DNA of 32,770 nt from Chitinophaga pinensis (lineage in GTDB: Bacteria; Bacteroidota; Bacteroidia; NS11-12g; UBA9320), in the NCBI GenBank assembly GCA_945878925.1, contig CAMDXE010000009.1:1-32770 (forward strand), written 5' to 3'. Shown one piece after another: positions 9,080 to 19,027 of the stretch (its first letter is position 1; every line of letters begins with the position of its first letter). The position numbers and the translations under genes are program-made. The notes beneath the pieces were generated by a model, which searched no databases, was not told the origin of the DNA, and saw nothing but the letters and a program-made list of their open reading frames with translations.

Positions 9080-10438
9080 ATGCGTGAAGTCGGGAGTCAA
9101 AAGGACAGAATTAAGAAACTATTAATAACTGGATGGCCTATAATCGTTGGGCAAGTTGGTTTGGTACTTATGGGGGTGGCCGATACCGTAATGGTAGGCA
9201 AATTAGGTTATGTACCACTTGCTGCTGCTGGGCTTTCGGTGAGTATATTTTTTTTAATTTCTATTTTTGGTTTAGGTCTCATAACGGCCACATCGTCGTT
9301 GATTTCGGGTGAACGCGCTCGCAAAAATGAAAAAAATTTACCTTTATTTTTAAGGGACTCTGTCATTATTGGGCTCGTTGCCGCCCTTCTACTTTTTATT
9401 GTATTGTTGGGTATTATAGAATTATTGCCGCATTTCGATCAAAAACCTGAGGTGGTTGCCCAGGCCAAACCCTTTTTATTTTTATTGGCCGTATCTATTT
9501 TTCCTATGAATCTCTATATGTCGGGCAAAAATTTTTGTGACGGTTATTTTTTAACCCTTTGGCCCATGCTTATCACGTTTGGCGCATTGATCCTTAATAT
9601 ATTTTTAAACTGGGTTTTTATTTATGGTCACTTTGGTTTTCCGGCAATGGGCTTAGTAGGCGCTGGTTGGGCCACACTCATCGCGCGAATATTTATGGGT
9701 TTATTGGTATTTTGGGTTATTTTCAAATCTAAAACCATAGGATTTTCACTTGCTTCGGTATTTAAGTTTAATTTTAAAATCAACTTTTTTAAACCCATTT
9801 TAAAATTAGGAATTCCTTCGGGATTCCAATTTTTTTTTGAAGTGGCTGCTTTTTCGGGCGCTGCAATACTGGCAGGCGTTATTGGCGCCATTCCACAAGC
9901 TGCCCATCAAATAGCTATAAATGTGGCGAGTCTTACGTTTATGTTTGCAGTAGGCATTGCCGTTTCGGGAAGTATTTATGTGGCCGAAAACTATGCGCAT
10001 CACGATAAAAAAGGCGCCTATAAATATGGCATGTCGGCAATATGGCTTGTGATATTCATCGAGGTTATTTTCGCCTTATTTTTTATAGCCTTTCATCAAA
10101 TAATTCCTTCGTGGTATACCACCGAAAAAGAAGTACTCTTCATTGCCTCACGCCTCATTTTGATTGCCGCGGTTTTTCAGGTAGTGGATGGAATTCAAGC
10201 CGTATGCCTTGGAGTGCTTCGAGGACTACACGATACCCGTTTTCCATCTATGCTTACGTTTATTGCATATTGGATGATTGGAATTCCATTGTCGTGGTAT
10301 TTTGCCAAATACACCAGCATGGGTATATATGGCATTTGGTGGGCTCTAACCCTAAGTTTGTTCTTTATATCCATAAGCACCTTTTGGCGTTTTAAGGTAA
10401 AAACCAGATATCAAAAAAATAATGAGCCATCCATTTAA
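9080..10438 (+). CDS. MATE-family efflux transporter
   Basis: Inner-membrane exporter of the multidrug and toxic compound extrusion family, probably driven by Na+ or H+. The 452-residue protein has about twelve hydrophobic helices in two homologous halves. The start of helix 1 (GWPIIVGQVGLVLMGVADTVMVGKLG) is the typical MATE signature, and the corresponding second-half segment follows near GIPSGFQFFFEVAAF. Drug specificity cannot be predicted. The start is fixed by a promoter box four bases upstream. The next gene, on the same strand after 50 bases, is unrelated. Confidence 0.93.
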   Translation: MREVGSQKDRIKKLLITGWPIIVGQVGLVLMGVADTVMVGKLGYVPLAAAGLSVSIFFLISIFGLGLITATSSLISGERARKNEKNLPLFLRDSVIIGLVAALLLFIVLLGIIELLPHFDQKPEVVAQAKPFLFLLAVSIFPMNLYMSGKNFCDGYFLTLWPMLITFGALILNIFLNWVFIYGHFGFPAMGLVGAGWATLIARIFMGLLVFWVIFKSKTIGFSLASVFKFNFKINFFKPILKLGIPSGFQFFFEVAAFSGAAILAGVIGAIPQAAHQIAINVASLTFMFAVGIAVSGSIYVAENYAHHDKKGAYKYGMSAIWLVIFIEVIFALFFIAFHQIIPSWYTTEKEVLFIASRLILIAAVFQVVDGIQAVCLGVLRGLHDTRFPSMLTFIAYWMIGIPLSWYFAKYTSMGIYGIWWALTLSLFFISISTFWRFKVKTRYQKNNEPSI

Positions 10439-10488
10439 TCTTGCATATAAAACCACCTTTTATTCCTTTATCTTAAACAGAACTTAAC

Positions 10489-11232
10489 ATGTCGAAATGG
10501 ACCCCAACCCTCTTCCTGATTTTTTCATTCACGATTGGGTACAGTCAAAAATATATAAAGCCAATTATAGGAATAAATTACAGCAACCGATGGCTAAAAT
10601 CAAGCCTTGTGAACTTAGAGGACTCCTTAAATAGGCATGATAAGTTTAAAGGATTTGCTATGCTTGGCGTTCAATTTTTGTTCGAAAAAAAACCAGGAAG
10701 AGAATTTTATTTTGGCATAGATTTTTGTGATAATGGATTTAGTAGAACCCGTTTAAATTACCAATTTTTAGATACCGTGCATCCCGATTTAGGCCAAATT
10801 TTTGACCTTTCGCAAGGGGCCCAAAAAAACGCAGTATTTACCTATCATTTCAAATATTTAGAAATTCCAGTTGGATGTAATTTTCAATTCACTCCACGGC
10901 ATAAAATGAATCAATACACAGGGTGGTTTAATATTTCCCTGATTCCTCAATTTTTGATTAAACATGATCTTGGAATATTTTTAGAAGGCTTTAGTATAAA
11001 TGGCAAAAATAAGTTTAGCAATAAAACGAGTGCCTACACAGCAGCCAAAACCAATTGTGTTTTGCAAACCGGCAGCCGATTTGACATAAACCTTAAAGGA
11101 AATTTATGGGTTACCACTGATGCTTTATTCCGTGTTCATCTCCTAAATTCGGCCGAAAGCAGCCTTGAAACATTAAGGCTTTATAGCCTTAGCGCTATCC
11201 TTGGCATACGCTACGAAATTGGCGACTTTTAA
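10489..11232 (+). CDS. Small secreted protein, probable outer-membrane beta-barrel
   Basis: 247 residues with a signal peptide (1-19, cut near GYSQ). The rest is made of alternating hydrophobic/polar segments that look like beta strands (FEKKPGREFYFGIDFCDNGF, FKYLEIPVGCNFQF, SLSAILGIRYEIGDF) and it ends in aromatic Phe. This is the general look of PorT-like or OMP_b-brl-type small barrels common in Bacteroidota, but no specific family was identified. It could be co-transcribed with the MATE gene 50 bases upstream. It converges on the MORN/OmpA gene, 17 bases apart. Confidence 0.6.
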   Translation: MSKWTPTLFLIFSFTIGYSQKYIKPIIGINYSNRWLKSSLVNLEDSLNRHDKFKGFAMLGVQFLFEKKPGREFYFGIDFCDNGFSRTRLNYQFLDTVHPDLGQIFDLSQGAQKNAVFTYHFKYLEIPVGCNFQFTPRHKMNQYTGWFNISLIPQFLIKHDLGIFLEGFSINGKNKFSNKTSAYTAAKTNCVLQTGSRFDINLKGNLWVTTDALFRVHLLNSAESSLETLRLYSLSAILGIRYEIGDF

Positions 11233-11249
11233 AAAAACAAGGGCGCCGT

Positions 11250-12863
11250 TTACTCCAAAATCATACATTCAACTCTTCTGTTCTCGGCTTGTCCTTCTTC
11301 GCTAGCGTTGTCGGCTATTGGTTTATCGGGCCCATAGCCCTTGCAAATAAACATGTTTGAACTTAGGCCTCTATGAACTAAGTATTTTTTAACGGCCTCC
11401 GCTCTGTTTTTTGATAAGCTTATATTTCGTTGACGGCTTCCTGTGTTGCTGGTATGGCCCGAAATCTCAATTTTTTTAATGCCATTATTTTCAATGACGT
11501 CAAAAAGCGAATCCAAAGCATCAAACGATTCGGGCAGCAGATCCCATTTATCGTTATCGAAAAATACATTGCGCAATACAAAGGTTTTTGGTGTTTCTTT
11601 TTCAACAACAACTGGCTCTTCGGGTTTTTCCTTTCTTCCCATATTACAAGGACATTCTTCGGGTTTTTGGATGGCATACAACTGAATATTGTCGAAAAAA
11701 TAATAGGCCTCCGCTACATTTCCTTTCAGATGTTGTTTTCGCATAGTGTCGGAATTTGTAAAACTTCCAAGCGTTAGATACGCTTCGTTTCCTTTGGCAA
11801 TATACGTACAGCTCAATTGCATCCATTTAGTTTTATAAGCCAAAATACTTCCTCCATGATGCTTGATAGATGGCTTTACATCTCCCTGAATTAACTTGTA
11901 TTCCATAGGAATTTCGTCACTAAATAAGGCTCCCAAAGCATTTACCCCATAAAAGCAATCTTCCTTTAGGCGTACAAACAGTTTCAAGCAATACATTTTT
12001 TGGGGTTCAAGGGTTTCTTTCAATTCGGTGCTCAAAAATTCAATATGAGCCCAATTATCGGTGTAAAATCGAGCTCCAACGATAGCCTCGCCATCCATGG
12101 TATTTAGTTTTTTAGAGTTAAAATAATCGGGGGTTCCGGCCGAGGCTTTCCAATGCTCAATATGATTTCCTATTTGGGCGCCACTGTTTCTTAATTTTCC
12201 ATCTTCGTTTTCAAAGCTTCCGTTTCTAACTAAGTTAAATTCTTCGTCAATTGGTTTTGATTCATCGTCGGCGAGCATCCAAGTGTCGGTGTTTCGATGG
12301 TCCATATCGAGGATGGTATCGTATGTTAAGTTACTCATCGAATCGCTGGCGAAATTAATACGGTAGCTATACGAAAATTTAGCAGTTGGAAACGGAGGTA
12401 TAAATTGCTTTTTTTCGAGCACGTCTTCTCCATTGTAATTTATGATAGAAAAACCATGTTCAAGGCGTATCACAAATGGCTTTAGGTATAAAACACTGTA
12501 TTTGGCAGGGGGGAAATTTTCGACCATCAGCAATTCCCCATCCTCATCATAATATTCCCAACGGCCTGCTTTGTTAGCTTGTATTCCTTTTACTTTATAA
12601 TTCCCCTTAATCCTCAACACCTCATTATTATCGAAATACTGCCACTCACCTGTAGGCAAATTTATTTGATACGTGCCTCCGGTAGATTTCGAATACTGAC
12701 TTATGAACGTTAACGCTCCTTTGCCTTTATATAATTTTATATCAAAACTAAAGGTATCGAGGGTTGCCGAATCGCTATCGCTCATGGTAGAATCGCCTTC
12801 CACCTGAGCCAGGCAGGAAAACGAAATGGAAAGGCTTAGAAAAAAGAGTAAACATTTTACCAT
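11250..12863 (-). CDS. MORN-repeat and OmpA-domain envelope protein
   Basis: A signal peptide (1-20, cut after SCLAQ) precedes a short region with YwqK/MORN-like strands (LPTGEWQYFDNNEVLRIKGN, KAGRWEYYDEDGELLMVENF; about 65-115). A central domain of roughly 200 residues follows (LVRNGSFENEDGKL, then jelly-roll-like strands to about 400) resembling carbohydrate-binding-type modules, then a PEEPVVVEKE linker. A C-terminal OmpA peptidoglycan-binding domain spans about 425-535: VFFDNDKWDLLPESF, SGHTSNTGSRQRNISLSKNRAEAV, ENRRVECMIL. It probably tethers the outer membrane or a surface complex to the cell wall. This domain mix is common among uncharacterised Bacteroidota envelope proteins; the precise role is unknown. 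Confidence 0.8.
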   Translation of the reverse strand: MVKCLLFFLSLSISFSCLAQVEGDSTMSDSDSATLDTFSFDIKLYKGKGALTFISQYSKSTGGTYQINLPTGEWQYFDNNEVLRIKGNYKVKGIQANKAGRWEYYDEDGELLMVENFPPAKYSVLYLKPFVIRLEHGFSIINYNGEDVLEKKQFIPPFPTAKFSYSYRINFASDSMSNLTYDTILDMDHRNTDTWMLADDESKPIDEEFNLVRNGSFENEDGKLRNSGAQIGNHIEHWKASAGTPDYFNSKKLNTMDGEAIVGARFYTDNWAHIEFLSTELKETLEPQKMYCLKLFVRLKEDCFYGVNALGALFSDEIPMEYKLIQGDVKPSIKHHGGSILAYKTKWMQLSCTYIAKGNEAYLTLGSFTNSDTMRKQHLKGNVAEAYYFFDNIQLYAIQKPEECPCNMGRKEKPEEPVVVEKETPKTFVLRNVFFDNDKWDLLPESFDALDSLFDVIENNGIKKIEISGHTSNTGSRQRNISLSKNRAEAVKKYLVHRGLSSNMFICKGYGPDKPIADNASEEGQAENRRVECMILE

Positions 12864-12952
12864 TACACAAACAACGGTTTTATTGAGCTAAAAGTATGAA
12901 TCTTAATAAGGATAGCTTATATTTTAACAAGCCGATTTATGGATAGGCATTA

Positions 12953-13015
12953 ACTAAAACATCTAAACTCTAAAATCTAAACTCTAATGTCTTAAATCCC
13001 AAATAACCTTACCTT
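12953..13015 (+). repeat. Heptamer array, copy 1 (decayed duplicate of the gatB upstream region)
   Basis: Six 7-base units (ATCTAAA, CTCTAAA, ATCTAAA, CTCTAAT, GTCTTAA, ATCCCAA; 12961-13002) within a 63-base segment that is about 87% identical to 13614-13677 just upstream of gatB. The copy ends TTACCTTAAG, so its -7 box (TACCTTTG in the other copy) is destroyed. No gene follows it in this direction; the antitoxin locus lies between the two copies. Confidence 0.7.
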
Positions 13016-13061
13016 AAGACCAATCAACGAATTAAAGATATGAAGACCCAACATGACTTTG

Positions 13062-13349
13062 TCAATAGTTAAGCCATGAACCATGGATTATAGTTTTAAT
13101 AATAATTTTATTTTTTTCTGCTTTACAAGTGATAACCCAATCCTTAAAAAAAAGGCATTTTAATTTTCTACAGCTAAATTCAGGAAACTTGCATAAATGG
13201 AGAGATGGCACCGATTCGGCATGTAAAAAAATAAATTCATAAAATTTTTCTAAAAATCGTTTTCCGCTACCGCTTGTATTTTTATTTTCTACCCATTTGG
13301 CAATTGTGTTAAGTCAATTCATTGCCCGGCCCTTTATTTCTATTCGCAT
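13062..13349 (-). pseudogene. RelE/ParE-like toxin with an in-frame TGA
   Basis: This frame is absent from the ORF track. Reading leftward from an ATG that overlaps the antitoxin stop (TAATG), the codons give MRIEIKGRAMN, then TGA (13314-13316), then 83 more residues without a stop, including KWVENKNTSGSGKRFLEKFY, a central CKFPEF...KDWVITCKAE strand pair and the ending IIIKTIIHGSWLNY. Total length of 95 codons, start/stop coupling to a small acidic gene, and the strand pattern match RelE/ParE-type toxins. No ATG, GTG or TTG follows the TGA early in the frame. The simplest reading is a recently inactivated toxin; a sequencing error or recoding is possible. Family assignment is by pattern, not by search. 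Confidence 0.65.
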
Positions 13350-13576
13350 TATTTATCTGCCTCGAATTTATCTATTTCATCTTTTAAGATGAGGGTTTCG
13401 CTCAGTTCATCTTCATCTAATAAGTTATTTAATTCTTCAGATGTTATTTTTCGTGAGGATGAAAATGCGTAGTTATTTTCTGTTATTTCTTCGGTTTTAA
13501 ATCCTAATTCTTTTAGTAAGTCTATAGTAAGCTTGCCTTTACTGCTTTGTTCATCTATGTCAATTAAAAGTTTCAT
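13349..13576 (-). CDS. Small antitoxin-like protein (partner of the broken toxin)
   Basis: 75-residue acidic protein. Its N-terminus (KLLIDIDEQSSKGKLTIDLLKELG) resembles that of the antitoxin at 18726-18935 (VKIDDSTENGKLVLDFLEEIG), so the two are probably distant members of one antitoxin family. The C-terminal half is very acidic and likely the toxin-wrapping segment. Its stop overlaps the ATG of the disrupted toxin by one base. A TATTTTTG box stands four bases before its ATG, the same layout as the other module. With its toxin broken it may be an orphan. Confidence in the ORF is good; the function is inferred from context. Confidence 0.65.
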   Translation of the reverse strand: MKLLIDIDEQSSKGKLTIDLLKELGFKTEEITENNYAFSSSRKITSEELNNLLDEDELSETLILKDEIDKFEADK

Positions 13577-13580
13577 AAAA

Positions 13581-13588
13581 CAAAAATA
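13581..13588 (-). promoter_or_regulatory. Promoter -7 box, four bases from the antitoxin ATG
   Basis: Minus strand TATTTTTG, then TTTT, then ATG. The spacing is identical to the promoter of the second antitoxin gene and implies a leaderless transcript. Confidence 0.45.
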
Positions 13589-13613
13589 GGTTTATAAATT
13601 CGAATTAGTATTT

Positions 13614-13677
13614 ACTAAAAACCTCTAAACTCTAATATCTAAACACTAAAATCTTAAATCCCAAATTATCTTACCTT
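13614..13677 (+). repeat. Heptamer array, copy 2, upstream of gatB
   Basis: Six degenerate 7-base units (CTCTAAA, CTCTAAT, ATCTAAA, CACTAAA, ATCTTAA, ATCCCAA; 13623-13664) directly in front of the gatB -7 box. It is the intact partner of the copy at 12953-13015. Confidence 0.7.
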
Positions 13678-13679
13678 TG
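13672..13679 (+). promoter_or_regulatory. Promoter -7 box of gatB
   Basis: TACCTTTG matches TAnnTTTG and lies ten bases before the gatB ATG, so the leader is only a few bases long. The -33 position holds heptamer-array sequence rather than TTTG. Confidence 0.5.
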
Positions 13680-13689
13680 CCCCCAATAC

Positions 13690-15132
13690 ATGAATACCGA
13701 ATACGAAGTTGTCATAGGGCTCGAAATACACGCCCAATTGCTTACCAAGAGCAAAGCCTTTAGTGCCGACCGTGCCGAATATGGCAACCCTCCCAATACC
13801 AATACCAGTGCAATTAGTATAGGGCATCCGGGCACTTTGCCTAAACATAATAAAGAGGCCGTGGAAAAATCTATTAGAGTGGGCTTGGCCTTTGGCAGCC
13901 AAATTGAACGCTATAATAAATATTCGCGCAAAAACTATTTTTATGCCGATTTACCAAAAGGCTATCAGATTACTCAATTTGATACGCCTATTTGCATTGG
14001 CGGAAAGGTTACCCTTAAACTGAAAGACGGAAGCACCAAAGACATCAACCTTACCAGAGCGCACATGGAAGAAGATACCGGCAAAAGTATGCACGATATG
14101 GATGTTGAAAATTCACTAATTGATTACAACCGTGCCGGAACACCGCTTATCGAAATAGTTACCGAACCCGATATCAGAAGCGCCGAAGAAGCCTACTTAT
14201 TTCTTACCGAAGTGCGAAAAGTTTTGCGCTATTTGGATGTTTGCGATGGCAATATGGAAGAGGGCAGTTTGCGTTGCGATTGCAATATATCGATACGCCC
14301 TGTGGGAACCGAAAAATTGGGTGTGAAAGTAGAAGTGAAAAATATGAATTCGATGAGCAATGTTAAAAGGGCTATTGAATACGAAACCGAACGCCAGGTG
14401 GCCGCTATCCGAAATGGTGAAACCATTGTTTCGGAAACCCGCAGTTTCGACGCTCTAAAAAACAATACCTTTAGCATGCGCAGCAAGGAAATGGTGAACG
14501 ATTACCGTTACTTTCCAGAGCCCGATTTGCCCCCTTTGATAATTACCGATGCCATGATCGAACAAATTTTGAAAGGCATGCCTGCCCTGCCCGAAGAATT
14601 ATTTCAAAAATTTACATCGGTGTATGGGCTAAACCATTACGATGCCGGTGTATTGACTGAAAGCAAAGAAATTGCGGCTTATTTTGAGAACATTTGCAAG
14701 CATTGTTCGAATTATAAAGCTGCAGCCAATTGGACAATGGTTAACATCAAAGGGTATTTGAATGAAAATGCGTTGGACTTTACCGATATTTCATTGCCCC
14801 CAACAACAATGGCTCAGCTTATTGAACTTATCGATGGTGGAACTATAAGCCATACAAGTGCTCAAAAAATATTTAACGAGCTCATGCAAAACCACGAAGC
14901 CAATCCCTTAACCATTGCCGAAAAACTGAATTTAGTACAATCGTCAATAACGAGTGAAATAGAAGCGTGGGTAGCAGAAGCTTTGGCCAAATATCCAGCA
15001 AAAGTTACCGAATACAAATCGGGAAAAGTGGGATTATTAGGTTTGTTTATGGGCGAAGTTATGAAACTTTCGGGTGGCAAAGCCGACCCTAAATTAGCTA
15101 CGGAACTTGTAAAAAAAGCGCTTGAAAATTAA
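13690..15132 (+). CDS. gatB: Asp-tRNA(Asn)/Glu-tRNA(Gln) amidotransferase subunit B
   Basis: B subunit of the GatCAB complex, which turns Glu-tRNA(Gln) or Asp-tRNA(Asn) into the correct amide form for translation. The N-terminal catalytic cradle shows EVVIGLEIHAQL, GHPGTLPKHN and the family signature YADLPKGYQITQ (85-96). Further conserved blocks are RAHMEEDTGK, DYNRAGTPLIEIVTEPD and GNMEEGSLRCDCNIS. A helical tail and a YqeY-like C-terminal domain (about 335-478) bind tRNA. The length of 480 is standard. gatA and gatC are not in this window, so the complex is encoded at separate loci here. Confidence 0.98.
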   Translation: MNTEYEVVIGLEIHAQLLTKSKAFSADRAEYGNPPNTNTSAISIGHPGTLPKHNKEAVEKSIRVGLAFGSQIERYNKYSRKNYFYADLPKGYQITQFDTPICIGGKVTLKLKDGSTKDINLTRAHMEEDTGKSMHDMDVENSLIDYNRAGTPLIEIVTEPDIRSAEEAYLFLTEVRKVLRYLDVCDGNMEEGSLRCDCNISIRPVGTEKLGVKVEVKNMNSMSNVKRAIEYETERQVAAIRNGETIVSETRSFDALKNNTFSMRSKEMVNDYRYFPEPDLPPLIITDAMIEQILKGMPALPEELFQKFTSVYGLNHYDAGVLTESKEIAAYFENICKHCSNYKAAANWTMVNIKGYLNENALDFTDISLPPTTMAQLIELIDGGTISHTSAQKIFNELMQNHEANPLTIAEKLNLVQSSITSEIEAWVAEALAKYPAKVTEYKSGKVGLLGLFMGEVMKLSGGKADPKLATELVKKALEN

Positions 15133-15196
15133 GACTTTCAGTTTCTTTTAAAACCTAAAAAAAAGCATACAGCTAAAATTTATCAGGCATTCATTA

Positions 15197-16186
15197 CTAC
15201 TCGTAATCAACCATTTCCAATTGGCCTTGAGTATTATAGAATAACGAAAGCCGGTAAGTGGAATAATGATGCCGCCCTGCTATGCTTGAATTTGGGGCTC
15301 CAAATGTTTTCTCAATATCTTTTTGCTTGTCGCCCAGGCCATAAATTCCTAAAACACAGCCTCGGTAGGTTTGCCAAGTATACCCATCGCTGCGATGGCC
15401 TTTGCTCACCAATTTTAGCGACACAATGGAATCGTTTTTCAACGACAATCGAATGCCTACAGTAGGGCAAAAATATTCGCTAAAGTTTACCTTGTTGAAA
15501 TTATGACTATACCTCGCCTCAACGATCACACAGGTTTCGTTTATGTAGGCCTTTAATAATTCGGCTTTCTTCGCATTTATGCCTTCGCCTATTAGATTGT
15601 GGGTGATAGGATACATCGGAAATGGAACTATGCTTTGCAATTGCCATGAAGTATTGCCCAATAAACTCGTTATCAATGGAAAACTTTCGTTATCTAAAAT
15701 GCTTAAAATCCATTTTTGATCGGAGGTTGAAGCGGTTAATATTTTGGTATTCAACTCGGCTCCAGCAATGGGGAGCTTAAAATTTTGCACCTTGCTCGGC
15801 CCAAATTCAATTTCTTCATAATCAATAAATAGTTTAAATTTTTTGCCTGATTTTATGAGCCTAAATAGGTCTAAATCGACATATAAAAGCATACATTGTT
15901 TCGAAAAATTTGAATCTCTTGGTTCTTTTAATAGGGTTGGGTGGCTCTCTTTCGATTCGGTCCAAGTGCCCCATCTACTGTTTTCGGTACCCCATTTAAA
16001 ATGAAAGGAGGGTGTTTTATTTATTAGATCAAAAACAAAGGACGCTGTAAATGATTTGCCACCACTTTTCGAAATTTTATAATTAAACTTATCCCCTAAT
16101 GCCGGCCTATAATCGTTGTTGCCATAGGCGCACCTTACGAAAAGGACACATATAACAAGGATTAGTATTCGCGATAACGTTGCCAT
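15197..16186 (-). CDS. Secreted protein of unknown function
   Basis: 329 residues with a signal peptide (1-22, cut near AYG). The body looks like mostly beta structure, starting DYRPALGDKFNYKISKSGGKS. The last 50 residues, GDKQKDIEKTFGAPNSSIAG then YRLSLFYNTQGQLEMVDYE, follow the pattern G-x-x-x-x-D-hydrophobic-x-x-x-F-G-x-P ... Y ... hydrophobic strands typical of small BamE/SmpA-like modules, although I cannot assign the family. It stands alone between gatB and the ATP synthase genes, convergent with gatB. No catalytic motif was found. Confidence 0.55.
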   Translation of the reverse strand: MATLSRILILVICVLFVRCAYGNNDYRPALGDKFNYKISKSGGKSFTASFVFDLINKTPSFHFKWGTENSRWGTWTESKESHPTLLKEPRDSNFSKQCMLLYVDLDLFRLIKSGKKFKLFIDYEEIEFGPSKVQNFKLPIAGAELNTKILTASTSDQKWILSILDNESFPLITSLLGNTSWQLQSIVPFPMYPITHNLIGEGINAKKAELLKAYINETCVIVEARYSHNFNKVNFSEYFCPTVGIRLSLKNDSIVSLKLVSKGHRSDGYTWQTYRGCVLGIYGLGDKQKDIEKTFGAPNSSIAGRHHYSTYRLSLFYNTQGQLEMVDYE

Positions 16187-18111
<1,925 letters not shown>

Positions 18112-18116
18112 GAAAA

Positions 18117-18347
18117 ATGTTTATCGAAATCATCACTCCAGACCAATCTTTATTTTCAGGCGAAGCTATTTCCGTTAAATTTCCTGGAACCGGCGGAAAA
18201 TTTGAAACCTTAAATAATCATGCCAATATTATTTCGAGCCTACAATCGGGCACTATAGTGGTAAATACTAAAGAAGGAAATAAAGAATTTGAAATTACAG
18301 GTGGTATCGTCGAATTTTTAAAAAATAAAATAATTGTTTTAGCCTAG
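18117..18347 (+). CDS. atpC: F1F0 ATP synthase epsilon subunit (short form)
   Basis: 76 residues covering only the N-terminal beta-sandwich domain (MFIEIITPDQSLFSGEAISVKFPG, FETLNNHANIISSLQSG, FEITGGIVEFLKNKIIVLA). The C-terminal helical hairpin that inhibits ATP hydrolysis in E. coli and Bacillus is missing. Short epsilon subunits are common in Bacteroidota, so this is likely the native form rather than a truncation. It lies five bases downstream of atpD and is followed by two hairpins. Confidence 0.95.
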   Translation: MFIEIITPDQSLFSGEAISVKFPGTGGKFETLNNHANIISSLQSGTIVVNTKEGNKEFEITGGIVEFLKNKIIVLA

Positions 18348-18357
18348 CTAAATCCAA

Positions 18358-18386
18358 CTTTTCCAAAGTTTGAAACTTTGGAAAAG
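18358..18386 (+). terminator. Strong hairpin after atpC
   Basis: CTTTTCCAAAGTTT and its exact reverse complement AAACTTTGGAAAAG, separated by one base, lie ten bases after the atpC stop and are followed by TTTT. Fourteen-base arms make this the strongest inverted repeat noticed in the window. Confidence 0.7.
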
Positions 18387-18403
18387 TTTTACAAAAAATA
18401 AAT

Positions 18404-18437
18404 AAAAGCCTCTGGATTAAGTTTCAGGGGCTTTTTT
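18404..18437. terminator. Probable bidirectional terminator between atpC and the toxin gene
   Basis: AAAGCCTCTG and CAGGGGCTTT form arms with one G-T pair around a short loop. On the plus strand CTTTTTTATTT follows; on the minus strand the other side is also T rich. The hairpin overlaps the TAA of the leftward toxin gene, so it probably ends both transcripts. Confidence 0.6.
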
Positions 18438-18744
18438 ATTTCTCTAATAATTGCTTCAATAATTCCGGATTTTTTCTGTTATCCCAAACTAACAGTATAT
18501 GAATTTCCTGATTTACGATCCGATAAAAAACAGAGTTTCTTTCAAAAACCAATTCATGAATATCTTGCAAACAAATACTTTTACCACTTAAGGGATGTTT
18601 GCAAAGAATTTTTACACCTTTTTCAATTTCACCGGCAAGAGCTACACTATAAATAGCATTACCATTTTGAATTAGATAAAATTCAAGAATACTATTTAGA
18701 CTTATTCTCGCTTTAGTAGTCCACCTTAAACTGAATGAAGCCAT
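18436..18744 (-). CDS. RelE/ParE-family toxin
   Basis: 102-residue small basic protein. The start FSLRWTTKARISLNSILEFY matches the N-terminal helix of ParE toxins, and the end VFYRIVNQEIHILLVWDNRKNPELL carries the WDNRxNP ending typical of that family. It would inhibit translation or gyrase when released from its antitoxin; which of the two cannot be told. Its start overlaps the antitoxin gene by 19 bases. The frame is complete with no sign of damage, unlike the related locus near 13.3 kb. Confidence 0.82.
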   Translation of the reverse strand: MASFSLRWTTKARISLNSILEFYLIQNGNAIYSVALAGEIEKGVKILCKHPLSGKSICLQDIHELVFERNSVFYRIVNQEIHILLVWDNRKNPELLKQLLEK

Positions 18745-18935
18745 TGCCTAATTTCCGAGAAGACATCTTCGTTTGATTTTAATTCTCCTTTTTTTGATTC
18801 TTCCAAACTTTTTAATAAAAACTCTTTAAGCGTTGGATCCATATCTTTATTTGTTCCCATACCGATCTCCTCCAAAAAATCTAAAACTAATTTACCGTTT
18901 TCGGTACTGTCATCAATTTTAACCGTATGAATCAT
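18726..18935 (-). CDS. Antitoxin of the RelE/ParE module
   Basis: 69-residue antitoxin gene directly upstream of, and overlapping, the toxin. The N-terminus VKIDDSTENGKLVLDFLEEIG resembles that of the small protein at 13349-13576; the C-terminus (LKSNEDVFSEIRQWL) is a likely amphipathic toxin-binding helix. TATATTTG, then TTTT, then ATG suggests a leaderless transcript. DNA-binding autoregulation is usual for such genes but not visible here as a defined operator. Confidence 0.78.
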   Translation of the reverse strand: MIHTVKIDDSTENGKLVLDFLEEIGMGTNKDMDPTLKEFLLKSLEESKKGELKSNEDVFSEIRQWLHSV

Positions 18936-18939
18936 AAAA

Positions 18940-18947
18940 CAAATATA
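18940..18947 (-). promoter_or_regulatory. Promoter -7 box, four bases from the antitoxin ATG
   Basis: Minus strand TATATTTG followed by TTTT and ATG; same spacing as at the 13.6 kb antitoxin and the MATE gene. Confidence 0.45.
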
Positions 18948-19027
18948 CCATTTATAAAAAATTTACAAATAGGATTATCAAATAAAGTCTTGCCATTCCA
19001 AATACATTTACAACCTTTGAACTATCA

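Noticed and set aside
10042-10395. Plus-strand ORF of 117 residues inside the MATE gene
   Set aside because: Overlaps the transmembrane-coding frame of the transporter in another frame; no independent evidence.
11430-11777. Plus-strand ORF of 115 residues inside the MORN/OmpA gene
   Set aside because: Antisense shadow of a clear OmpA domain, no promoter or family features.
12953-13677. Possible CRISPR array from repeated CTCTAAA motifs
   Set aside because: Units are 7 bases, tandem and without spacers, and no cas genes are present.
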